This document shows positions 7,674-14,009 of a DNA stretch of 16,562 nt, one piece after another (within the stretch, counting starts at the first letter, position 1; each line of letters starts with the position of its first letter). This DNA is from Ruminococcaceae bacterium UBA5408 (GTDB lineage Bacteria; Bacillota; Clostridia; Oscillospirales; Acutalibacteraceae). The DNA lies in contig DHNU01000012.1 in assembly GCA_002407645.1 (NCBI GenBank), positions 1 through 16,562 of the forward strand, read 5' to 3'. The position numbers were made by a program, and so were the translations under genes. The notes beneath the pieces were generated by a model. That model was not told the origin of the DNA. It made no database searches and worked only from the letters and a program-made list of their open reading frames with translations.

Positions 7674-8108
7674 ATGGATGCAGGTCTGCTTTTTTATTTT
7701 GCGCACAGAACCATGTTCTGTCAAAAACAAATCTCCGATTTTATATCCGATTTCGGAGTGGAGATATCGGAAGTTTTGGTATGCACAAAAGAAGAAAAGT
7801 TAAATGCATTTATGTCCAACCTGCTTTATTCTCACACCGTCGTATTTGTAGTATGCGATACCGAAAATTCACGTCCGCTTTGTTCAAAACACATTTTTAA
7901 TACTCTTGGTATTCCGATAAAACAAAGCGGTGAACCTAAAGGCATTTTAGGACTTTTGGGCAAAACTTTAACCGGTTATCTTATTGAAAGCCACAGTCAA
8001 GCTATCGTTTTACTTCCTGATAAGCCAAACGAGATACAGCTTATGCTTACACCCGCTTTTAAAAGGCTCGGCGGTAAATTCAAACTGAAATACGTAAATT
8101 GCGTTTAA
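7674..8108 (+). CDS. Unknown 144-residue protein resembling a degenerate CinA N-terminal (MoCF-like) domain
   Basis: I do not recognise a named family. An in-frame TTG at 7617 would lengthen it, but GGGGTG (7663-7668) lies just before the ATG at 7674, so that start is taken. There is no signal peptide or membrane helix. Read by eye against the cinA product upstream, the order of elements matches: a helix and strand with FGVEISEVLVC (compare IGINLLFCG), a hydrophobic VVFVVCD strand (compare LVITTGG), then KTLTGYLIESHSQAIVLLPDKPNEIQLML (29 residues, about 99-127; compare CinA's segment ending in GKILIMLPGPPSELLPML). The catalytic-looking GGLGPTEDD stretch is missing and about 20 residues between the strands are deleted. 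If real, this is a cofactor-binding-like fold that has lost its active site. The resemblance is modest and untested. Confidence 0.6.
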   Translation: MDAGLLFYFAHRTMFCQKQISDFISDFGVEISEVLVCTKEEKLNAFMSNLLYSHTVVFVVCDTENSRPLCSKHIFNTLGIPIKQSGEPKGILGLLGKTLTGYLIESHSQAIVLLPDKPNEIQLMLTPAFKRLGGKFKLKYVNCV

Positions 8109-8137
8109 TTTGCTTCTATATGAAATGTTGAGGTTCT

Positions 8138-8210
8138 CACCCTCTTCCCCCTCCCATTTAATAAAAACTGCCTATTTTCGCTTTCAAATAAAAATGGGAG
8201 AGATTAGGTG
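8138..8210. other. Long-range hairpin downstream of the 144-residue gene
   Basis: CTCCCATTT (8151-8159) and AAATGGGAG (8192-8200) are exact inverses 32 bases apart. CACC (8138-8141) and GGTG (8207-8210) extend the pairing after an internal loop. There is no T-run, so it is not a standard terminator, but it sits 30 bases past the stop codon and may be a 3' stability structure. A smaller nested pair, CCCG with TTAAAG-aac-CTTTAA and CGGG, follows at 8233-8271. Confidence 0.35.
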
Positions 8211-8290
8211 CAGGTATTAAATATTAATTTATCCCGACAAGTTAAAGAACCTTTAATTTTTAAATGCCGGGTTATAACAATGCAAAATAA

Positions 8291-8329
8291 ATAAAAAAGC
8301 AGCCAAACCATTTTAAAGGTTGGCTGCTT
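8291..8329 (-). terminator. Rho-independent terminator of the HtrA gene
   Basis: On the minus strand AAGCAGCCAACC (8329-8318) pairs with GGTTTGGCTGCTT (8309-8297) with one bulged base and an 8-base loop. The T-run TTTTTTATTTATTT follows. It lies about 20 bases past the htrA stop codon. Confidence 0.9.
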
Positions 8330-8347
8330 ATTTAACCCATTAACCTG

Positions 8348-9727
8348 TTATTTGCCTGTTGACTGCGAAAGTTTTACTTTAACGGTGAACGTTTCATTTG
8401 TAATTCCGCGTATAACATTTAGGGTAACCGTTTCGCCGGGTTTCTTTGACGAAACTATTCCCGTAACCGTATTTGGACTTATAACATCTTTGCCGTCTAT
8501 TTTTGTTATAACGTCGCCGCGTTTTATGCCGGCGTCCTTAACTGCCTGACTTGTAACTGAATCGACATACATTCCGGCAGGAAGCCCGTAAAAGCTTGCC
8601 GTCATTTTGTCGATAAATTGTCCCATTATTCCAAGTACCGCTCTGTCCTTGACATATCCGAATTGCTTCAAATCGCTGATAATCGGCTGTGCCTCATCAA
8701 TCGGGATAGAAAATCCCAGTCCCTCATATTCCTCTGCAACGATTTTAGAAGAGTTTATACCGATAACCTGGCCGTACATATTAACAAGCGCACCACCTGA
8801 GTTTCCGGGGTTAATCGCCGCGTCGGTCTGTATGCATTTCATTGCACATCCTGTTTCATTACTCGGAACCATGCGGTTTAAAGCTGAAATGTAACCGATT
8901 GTGACACTTGAATTAAACTCCATACCTCCGGGATTTCCTACGGCCATAACCGTATCTGCAACTTTCAAATCTTTAGACGAGCCAAATTCAGCCGCTTTAA
9001 GCCCGGGTGCATTAATTTTAATTACCGCCAAATCGGTTATTTTGTCACTGCCGATAAGTTTTGCTTCATAGCTTTTGCCATCGGATAAAATAACCTTGAG
9101 TGATGACGCCCCGTCAACGACATGGGCATTAGTGATAATATAGCCGTCACTGCTCGCTATAATCCCCGAACCTTCGCTTGCGGGGGTAACAGCGCTTTCA
9201 TCAGAACCCTTTTGTCCGTTCGAACCAAAAGAGCCGAATGTGTAAAGTGCATTTTTATTTATCTGATAATTCTGTATGCACACAACGGATGGAATGACTT
9301 TTTCTGCAATCTGCTGTTTTGTAAGTTCACCCACAGATGTGCTTACGTTATTTGTGTTTGAACCGTTGGCTATTTTTGTAATTGTAAATGCAGGGTTCGA
9401 CAAATTCTGTCCGTTATTAAATTTTACAACTCCGTTATTTACAAGCGCTACAAAAGTGCCTATAGAGCCTGCCGAAATAACAGTACATACCAAAACAGCC
9501 GCAATTACTTTTCCGACAATTTTGCCGCTGTGCTTTTTTTTCGGCGTTTTCACAAATTCTGCACTGCAATGTGGGACATTGGGTTCACTATGTGTTTGGG
9601 TAAAATTCTCTTTTGGTTTGGAGTAATGGTAGCAGTCCCCATTCCACTGAGTGTTGTCCGTCTTCTTGAAGTCCGTTTCAAAAGGATTGGTACGATTTCC
9701 TTCATTTTTATTAAAGGGATTATGCAT
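8348..9727 (-). CDS. HtrA/DegP-family membrane-anchored serine protease with PDZ domain
   Basis: 459-residue trypsin-like protease of envelope protein quality control. It has a long hydrophilic cytoplasmic N-terminus (1-66) rich in Asn, Lys and His, and one membrane helix (about 70-96). A flexible linker (100-135) leads to the outward-facing protease domain (about 140-345). The catalytic triad is visible: H202 in TNAHVVDG, D232 in TDLAVIKI, S310 in NPGNSGGALVN. A single PDZ domain (about 360-455) carries GLPAGMYVDSV and IKRGDVITKIDGKDV. The architecture matches Firmicute HtrA-like proteins (YkdA, YvtA, YyxA), but the paralogue cannot be named. ATG start with AAAGGA 9 bases upstream. It is a single gene, divergent from the cobalamin adenosyltransferase. 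No CssRS-type two-component genes, which control htrA in Bacillus, are in the window. Confidence 0.93.
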   Translation of the reverse strand: MHNPFNKNEGNRTNPFETDFKKTDNTQWNGDCYHYSKPKENFTQTHSEPNVPHCSAEFVKTPKKKHSGKIVGKVIAAVLVCTVISAGSIGTFVALVNNGVVKFNNGQNLSNPAFTITKIANGSNTNNVSTSVGELTKQQIAEKVIPSVVCIQNYQINKNALYTFGSFGSNGQKGSDESAVTPASEGSGIIASSDGYIITNAHVVDGASSLKVILSDGKSYEAKLIGSDKITDLAVIKINAPGLKAAEFGSSKDLKVADTVMAVGNPGGMEFNSSVTIGYISALNRMVPSNETGCAMKCIQTDAAINPGNSGGALVNMYGQVIGINSSKIVAEEYEGLGFSIPIDEAQPIISDLKQFGYVKDRAVLGIMGQFIDKMTASFYGLPAGMYVDSVTSQAVKDAGIKRGDVITKIDGKDVISPNTVTGIVSSKKPGETVTLNVIRGITNETFTVKVKLSQSTGK

Positions 9728-9762
9728 AAAATCATTCCTTTCGACTTTGTTTTCTATAGATT

Positions 9763-9768
9763 ATTATA
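9763..9768 (-). promoter_or_regulatory. Candidate -10 box of the HtrA gene
   Basis: A perfect TATAAT on the minus strand, 35 bases before the ATG. No convincing -35 is found at the proper distance, so a regulated or weak promoter is possible. Confidence 0.35.
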
Positions 9769-9866
9769 ATTAAGTAATATGAAAACGATATGAGTATTAA
9801 TTTATAATTTTATGATAATTCTAATAAATATATGTTAACGCATTATAAATCAAATGTTAATTAGCT

Positions 9867-9874
9867 GTTAGAAT
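9867..9874 (+). promoter_or_regulatory. Candidate -10 promoter for the cobalamin adenosyltransferase gene
   Basis: TGTTAGAAT (9866-9874) resembles an extended -10, 29 bases before the ATG. The -35 region is poor. The short leader leaves no room for a cobalamin riboswitch downstream of this site. Confidence 0.35.
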
Positions 9875-9903
9875 AAATAAATTTATAGTTTGGAGTGTAT
9901 TAA

Positions 9904-10428
9904 ATGAAAGGTCTTGTACATATTTTTTGCGGTGACGGAAAAGGAAAAACCACATCCGCCATTGGTCTTGGAATCCGCGCATGCGGACTTGGAAATCACG
10001 TTATGATGATGCAGTTTCTTAAGGGTAATTACTCTTATGAATTAAAAATATTAAACAAGCTTAAAAACTTTTATATTCTGCCCTGTCCCAAAGTAATCAA
10101 TTCCACTTACAGTATGACCGAAAATCAAATGCAGGAAGCGTCCGTTCTATGTACCAATATGTTTCTCCGCGCTGTAAGTGCTGTTAATAATCAGGAGTGC
10201 AATGTACTTATTTTAGACGAAATATTTTGTGCGGTAAACTTCCAATTTCTTGACAATAAACTTATTATTGACTTAATAAAAAACAAGCCCCATGACTTGG
10301 AGCTTGTTTTGACAGGACAAAATCCAAAACCCGAAGTTTTGGAACTTGCCGATTACGTTTCAGAAATTAAAAAAGTTGAACATCCTTTTGAAACGAATGT
10401 CCCTGCACGCCGCGGCTTTGAATTTTAA
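9904..10428 (+). CDS. Cob(I)alamin adenosyltransferase, BtuR/CobO/CobP family
   Basis: 174-residue P-loop enzyme that transfers the 5'-deoxyadenosyl group of ATP to cob(I)alamin, making adenosylcobalamin. Walker A is GDGKGKTTSA (residues 10-19), and a Walker-B-like strand is NVLILDEIFCAVN. The C-terminal VPARRGFEF matches the family's conserved end. Length is close to the usual 170-200. The family normally has a short N-terminal arm before the P-loop that caps the active site; here the P-loop starts at residue 10, so the arm is short. ATG start with GGAG about 8 bases upstream. The gene is convergent with nrdJ and their ends overlap by 4 bases. The neighbour is an adenosylcobalamin-dependent enzyme, which suggests a salvage role rather than de novo cobalamin synthesis; no other cob/cbi genes are seen. 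Confidence 0.9.
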   Translation: MKGLVHIFCGDGKGKTTSAIGLGIRACGLGNHVMMMQFLKGNYSYELKILNKLKNFYILPCPKVINSTYSMTENQMQEASVLCTNMFLRAVSAVNNQECNVLILDEIFCAVNFQFLDNKLIIDLIKNKPHDLELVLTGQNPKPEVLELADYVSEIKKVEHPFETNVPARRGFEF

Positions 10429-12668
10429 CCACATTTGCTGAATCCGCATTGGCGGCACATTACGCATCCACCCTCGTGTTCAAGCTTCGCCCCGCATTCA
10501 GGGCAGAAGTGCATTCTTCCGGGGGCGGAATTGGTGATTTTGGGCGAAATTTGCTCCTCAAGCGCCTGCCATTTTCCAAGTTTAACCTGATTATTGTAAA
10601 CACGTTCAATCGTTTTTGCAATGGCATCCGGGCACGAGGTGCATTTAAGTCCCTGCTGTCTTATTGTTGAAGGACAGCGTATTCCCTTAAGCTGTTCTAT
10701 AATACTCTTTACGCTTATTCCGCTTCTTAATGATATAGACGCAAGACGGGCGGTAGCTTCGGACTGTGAAGGACATCCCCCTGCCTTGCCTGTATTTGTG
10801 AAAATTTCACAAATTCCTTTGTCGTCATAATTTACAGTGACATATAAGTTACCGCATCCGATTTTTATCTTTTCGGTTATACCGGTCACGGTATCGGGAC
10901 GTTCGCGCGGTATTATTTTGTCGTGATTTGCAGAATTTTCTTCGGAATGTCCGTCTTTGTTAACTTTACCGATATTCAGCACCTGCTCATTTCTGCTGCC
11001 GTCGCGGTAAATAGTAACGCCTTTACACCCCAATTTAAAGGCGAGAGAATAAGCTTCTGCTACATCCTTACATTCTGCGGAATTTGAAAAGTTAACTGTC
11101 TTTGAAACGGCATTATCCGTTCCTTTTTGGAATGCCGCCTGCATTCTTATGTGATACTCGGGACTGATGTCGTGTGCCGAAACGAACACCCTGCGCAAAT
11201 CTTCGGGCATCCAGTCCATATGCGCTATAGTACCCTCTTTTGCAATTTGTTTCATGCGTTCCTCAGAGTAAAGTCCACGTTTTTCAAGTTCGGTTTTTAA
11301 TATTGGGCTGACTTCAACCATTTCGGTTGAGTCCATAATATTTCTTATATATACATAAGCGAACACCGGTTCAACTCCGCTTGAACAGTTTGCAATAATC
11401 GAGAGTGTGCCCGTCGGTGCAATGGTCGTGATAGTGGCGTTTCTCTGCGGCTTGTCCTTTGGAAGCGTGCTTTCCTTAAAAAGCGGAAAAGCTCCGCGGA
11501 CTTTTGCAAGCTCCTGACTTTCAAGCCTGCCACAGCTTGTAATGTACTTCATAAGTTTTTCGCCCAAGGCTATGGCTTCATTCGAGTTATAGGGAATACC
11601 CATCATCAAAAGGGTGTCCGCCCAGCCCATAACCCCAAGGCCAATTTTTCGGGTTTGTTTTGTTACAAAATCAATTTTCTCCAAAGGATATTTATTTGCA
11701 TCTATAACGTTATCCAAAAAATGAACGGCGTTTTTTACAGTTGTGTTTAATTTATTCCAATCGAAAACAACTTTGTCGTCTTCTGTTGTAAGCATTTTTG
11801 TAAGGTTTATAGAACCGAGGTTGCAAGATTCATAAGGAAGAAGCGGCTGTTCACCACATGGGTTTGTCGACTCAATTTCTCCCTGTGAAGGAACTACATT
11901 GTCTTTGTTAAGTCTGTCAAGGAAAACTATCCCCGGTTCGCCGTTTCTCCAAGCCGCCTCGACAATATGGTCGAATACAGTGCGGGCATGAAGTTTTGAA
12001 ACCGTTTTATTCGTATGTGGGTCAACCAAATCATAATCGGTGTCATCTTCGACGGCTTTCATAAATTTTTCAGTTAAACCTACAGAAATATTGAAATTAT
12101 TTATTTCATTGTTCTTCGCCTTACAGTCGATAAATTCCATAATATCCGGGTGGTCGATACGAAGTATTCCCATATTTGCACCGCGGCGTGTTCCGCCCTG
12201 TTTAACAGCTTCCGTTGCCATATTAAAAACTTTCATAAAGCTGATAGGTCCGGACGCAACTCCTCCCGTGGAATTTACCGTACTTCCCTTTGAGCGAAGA
12301 CGTGAAAAGGAAAAGCCTGTTCCTCCGCCCGATTTGTGTATAAGTGCTGCCTGCTTAATAGCTTCAAAAATTGCTTCCATGCTGTCCTCTACGGGAAGAA
12401 CAAAACACGCAGAAAGCTGCCCGAGCGGACGCCCTGCGTTCATTAAGGTGGGTGAATTGGGCAGGAATTCCAAATTGGTCATCATTGTATAAAAAGTCTC
12501 TGCTGTAATTTTTAGGTCAGCTTTTTTATCGTACAGACTGTCCGGCTTTGCAATAGCATCTGCTACGCGTCTAAACAAGGCTTCGACGGTTTCCACCGTT
12601 TCACCTTTTTCATTTTTAATCAAGTATCTTCTTTTTAAGACTTCCAATGCATTTTTTGAAATATCCAT
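10425..12668 (-). CDS. nrdJ: Adenosylcobalamin-dependent (class II) ribonucleoside-diphosphate reductase
   Basis: 747-residue enzyme that makes deoxyribonucleotides using an adenosylcobalamin-derived radical, independent of oxygen. The N-terminal region has NSPTLMNAGR and SACFVLPVEDS (C88, first of the redox cysteines). The barrel core has HKSGGGTGFSFSRLR, GGTRRGANMGIL and STNPCGEQPLLPYESCNLGS, with N269, radical cysteine C271 and E273. GLGVMGWADTLL and TGTLSIIANCSSGVEPVF follow. A TSCPD domain (KIKIGCGNLYVT, GGCPSQSEATARL, KCTSCPDAI) and a zinc-ribbon-like tail (CPECG...CVMCRQCG) end the chain. No N-terminal ATP-cone is seen. The frame opens further upstream at 12698, but the ATG at 12668 follows a GGGGGG ribosome binding site by 5 bases and fits the promoter. 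No nrdR, nrdAB or nrdDG genes are in the window. Confidence 0.95.
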   Translation of the reverse strand: MDISKNALEVLKRRYLIKNEKGETVETVEALFRRVADAIAKPDSLYDKKADLKITAETFYTMMTNLEFLPNSPTLMNAGRPLGQLSACFVLPVEDSMEAIFEAIKQAALIHKSGGGTGFSFSRLRSKGSTVNSTGGVASGPISFMKVFNMATEAVKQGGTRRGANMGILRIDHPDIMEFIDCKAKNNEINNFNISVGLTEKFMKAVEDDTDYDLVDPHTNKTVSKLHARTVFDHIVEAAWRNGEPGIVFLDRLNKDNVVPSQGEIESTNPCGEQPLLPYESCNLGSINLTKMLTTEDDKVVFDWNKLNTTVKNAVHFLDNVIDANKYPLEKIDFVTKQTRKIGLGVMGWADTLLMMGIPYNSNEAIALGEKLMKYITSCGRLESQELAKVRGAFPLFKESTLPKDKPQRNATITTIAPTGTLSIIANCSSGVEPVFAYVYIRNIMDSTEMVEVSPILKTELEKRGLYSEERMKQIAKEGTIAHMDWMPEDLRRVFVSAHDISPEYHIRMQAAFQKGTDNAVSKTVNFSNSAECKDVAEAYSLAFKLGCKGVTIYRDGSRNEQVLNIGKVNKDGHSEENSANHDKIIPRERPDTVTGITEKIKIGCGNLYVTVNYDDKGICEIFTNTGKAGGCPSQSEATARLASISLRSGISVKSIIEQLKGIRCPSTIRQQGLKCTSCPDAIAKTIERVYNNQVKLGKWQALEEQISPKITNSAPGRMHFCPECGAKLEHEGGCVMCRQCGFSKCG

Positions 12669-12693
12669 AGTGACCCCCCAAAAATTTAGTGTG

Positions 12694-12707
12694 CACAATA
12701 TATTGTA
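12694..12707 (-). promoter_or_regulatory. NrdR box 1 (proximal), overlapping the nrdJ -10
   Basis: CACAATATATTGTA contains the perfect palindrome ACAATATATTGT (12695-12706), which fits the NrdR consensus of roughly ACAC-A/T-ATATAT-A/T-GTGT. It overlaps the nrdJ -10, TACAAT (12707-12702 on the minus strand). Confidence 0.7.
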
Positions 12708-12729
12708 TCACAGCAAAAGCGCTTGTCAA
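12702..12729 (-). promoter_or_regulatory. nrdJ promoter
   Basis: On the minus strand a perfect TTGACA (12729-12724), a 16-base spacer and TACAAT (12707-12702). Transcription should begin near 12695, giving a leader of about 27 bases, too short for a B12 riboswitch. Both promoter elements are covered by NrdR-box-like sequences. Confidence 0.75.
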
Positions 12730-12737
12730 TAACTTGA
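12726..12737 (-). promoter_or_regulatory. NrdR box 2 (distal), overlapping the nrdJ -35
   Basis: TCAATAACTTGA is an imperfect inverted repeat matching the core CAATATCTTG of known NrdR boxes at nine of ten positions. Its centre is 31 bp from the centre of box 1, the near-three-turn spacing typical of paired NrdR sites. It overlaps the TTGACA -35. Confidence 0.6.
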
Positions 12738-12783
12738 AAATAATTTTATATTGTAAAAATATATATTTCTGTATATAAAATAT

Positions 12784-12809
12784 AAAAGACGGGTTTATAC
12801 CCGCCTTTT
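12784..12809 (-). terminator. Rho-independent terminator of the LytTR-DUF3021 operon
   Basis: On the minus strand AAAAGGCGGGT (12809-12799) pairs with ACCCGTCTTTT (12794-12784), including one G-U, with a 4-base loop. The T-rich TTTTATATTTTATATA sequence begins with the last stem bases. It separates the operon from the nrdJ promoter. On the plus strand the same stem has an A-C mismatch, so it should act mainly in the minus direction. Confidence 0.75.
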
Positions 12810-12857
12810 TTGTTTCAAATCGAATATTTATGTGTTTGGGTATTACTAACACATACC

Positions 12858-13316
12858 TTATTTTCCCGCCAGTTTGTCATTTAATTCTTTAACTTTTTTC
12901 TTCCAGTATTTGTACTGTATTACCCAAATTAAAAAATAAATTACTGCAAAAATCACAAATGATACTACGAACTGAGAAAAGCTAAACCAATGGCATATAT
13001 ATGAAATCGGAAAGAACACGCCCGCTGTAAATAAAAAGTGTACTACCGTCTGCTTTGTTATACTCCATGAATCTATTTCATAAATTAACGACGCTACGGC
13101 AAATGAAAATCCTAAAACACCGCTTAAAAAATATTGAAGTATAACCGCATTAAGTTCGCTCCCCGCCGCTTGTATGAAATCCGGAGCAGCAGCACTGAAA
13201 TTGTCACCTGTGTAACCTCTTATTAATATTGAAGTAATAACCGAAATAGTCGTACTGATAAATATTCCTATAGGGAAACCTATTAATCCGCGCTTTAATG
13301 CTTCTTTAAATGTCAT
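12858..13316 (-). CDS. DUF3021-family integral membrane protein
   Basis: 152-residue protein with four predicted hydrophobic helices (about 11-31, 52-76, 87-111 and 115-137) and a short lysine-rich cytoplasmic tail. Length and pattern match DUF3021, a family of unknown biochemical function that is very often encoded beside a standalone LytTR regulator, as here. The lytTR stop codon lies 9 bases upstream. This gene's ribosome binding site (AGGTGA) overlaps that stop codon, so the two are probably translated together. In comparable LytTR-membrane-protein pairs of streptococci (HdrRM, BrsRM) the membrane partner holds back the regulator. A similar antagonist or sensor role is inferred here but not shown. 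Confidence 0.82.
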   Translation of the reverse strand: MTFKEALKRGLIGFPIGIFISTTISVITSILIRGYTGDNFSAAAPDFIQAAGSELNAVILQYFLSGVLGFSFAVASLIYEIDSWSITKQTVVHFLFTAGVFFPISYICHWFSFSQFVVSFVIFAVIYFLIWVIQYKYWKKKVKELNDKLAGK

Positions 13317-13325
13317 ATAATCACC

Positions 13326-13766
13326 TCATAATCCCAAATATTCTTTAATTTTATTTACATATCTCCTTGAAACAAATGAGTTTCCGCCTGTTTTAAGTTT
13401 GATACTTATTGTACCGCTCATGCTCATGTCAAGACTTTCCACATATTTAAAATTGACGATTTCAGAATTTGAAATTCTGATAAAATGAGTTCCTTCGAAC
13501 ATTTCTTCAAGTTCATACAGTCTTGTTTTAAGCTTATAAATACCCAATTTTGTTCTAACAAAAATCCTGTGGTTTTCGGAATAAATATTTATAATCTCTT
13601 CGGGATTAATTAAGTAAACCTCGTCATCTTTAAAACCCGTAAGCATTTTTGAAGTTTCTCCCGATAGCTTATTAACCAAGTCATTTATCGGGCGAGTTAT
13701 TTTGTCGGTATAAATTACAATTTTCGGGGATTTACACTTGTTGTCAATTTTTATTTCAACATCCAT
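13326..13766 (-). CDS. Standalone LytTR-domain transcriptional regulator
   Basis: 146-residue DNA-binding protein. The N-terminal third (about 1-45) is not recognised and is not a CheY-like receiver domain. The rest (about 48-146) is a LytTR domain, with INIYSENHRIFVRTK, FEGTHFIRISNSEIVNFKYVESL and FVSRRYVNKIKEYLGL. LytTR proteins bind paired direct repeats through inserted loops. A TTG at 13781 is in frame, but GAGAGGTG lies just before the ATG at 13766, so that is the start. Without a receiver it cannot be a classic response regulator; control probably comes from the co-encoded DUF3021 membrane protein. The targets are unknown; autoregulation is common in this class. Confidence 0.87.
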   Translation of the reverse strand: MDVEIKIDNKCKSPKIVIYTDKITRPINDLVNKLSGETSKMLTGFKDDEVYLINPEEIINIYSENHRIFVRTKLGIYKLKTRLYELEEMFEGTHFIRISNSEIVNFKYVESLDMSMSGTISIKLKTGGNSFVSRRYVNKIKEYLGL

Positions 13767-13790
13767 TAAAACACCTCTCAAGGCTTATTC

Positions 13791-13816
13791 TCGTTAACGA
13801 TGAACTTATTATAACA
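13791..13816 (-). promoter_or_regulatory. lytTR promoter (extended -10) with a palindrome at the expected start site
   Basis: On the minus strand TGTTATAAT (13816-13808) is a perfect extended -10, 42 bases before the ATG. Immediately downstream, where transcription should start, is the perfect palindrome TCGTTAACGA (13800-13791), a plausible operator. ACGGTTGAT at 13851 matches the LytTR half-site pattern at eight of nine positions, but no partner copy at the proper spacing was found. Confidence 0.5.
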
Positions 13817-13885
13817 GTAATATTTTTGTAGCTCCACTTATTTTACTTAAACGGTTGATTTTAAAGTACAGTCGGCAGCTTATAC

Positions 13886-13939
13886 AAAAAACACCCCCAA
13901 AGTTATTTCAGCATAACATGCTGTCTAACTTTGGGGGTG
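13886..13939 (-). terminator. Strong two-tier terminator hairpin downstream of pyruvate:ferredoxin oxidoreductase
   Basis: On the minus strand CACCCCCAAAGTTA (13939-13926 arm) and TAACTTTGGGGGTG (13905-13892 arm) form a perfect 14-bp stem. It is topped by a small internal loop and a 6-bp CAGCAT/ATGCTG stem with a 3-base loop. Six T follow. It lies about 70 bases past the gene's stop codon. A second C-rich copy, AACACCCCCC (13964-13955), lies upstream and could compete for the GGGGGTGTT arm. Confidence 0.9.
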
Positions 13940-13977
13940 CGATTTACTTTTGCCTGGGGGGTGTTCAAAATATATTT

Positions 13978-13993
13978 TATATAAGCTTATATA
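13978..13993. repeat. 16-bp perfect palindrome in the PFOR 3' untranslated region
   Basis: TATATAAGCTTATATA is a perfect palindrome between the oxidoreductase stop codon and the terminator. It is AT-rich, and no function is assigned. Confidence 0.5.
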
Positions 13994-14009
13994 TTTTTAT
14001 TTGCGTAAA

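Noticed and set aside
8233-8271. Nested CCCG/TTAAAG...CTTTAA/CGGG as a terminator of the 144-residue gene
   Set aside because: The stem is interrupted and no T-run follows on the plus strand.
12040-12492. A 150-residue open frame on the plus strand inside nrdJ
   Set aside because: It lies wholly within a conserved, well-supported gene on the other strand, with no ribosome binding site or recognisable motif.
12616-12857. Possible cobalamin riboswitch upstream of nrdJ
   Set aside because: A clear TTGACA/TACAAT promoter leaves only about 27 bases of leader, and no B12-box-like sequence was found.
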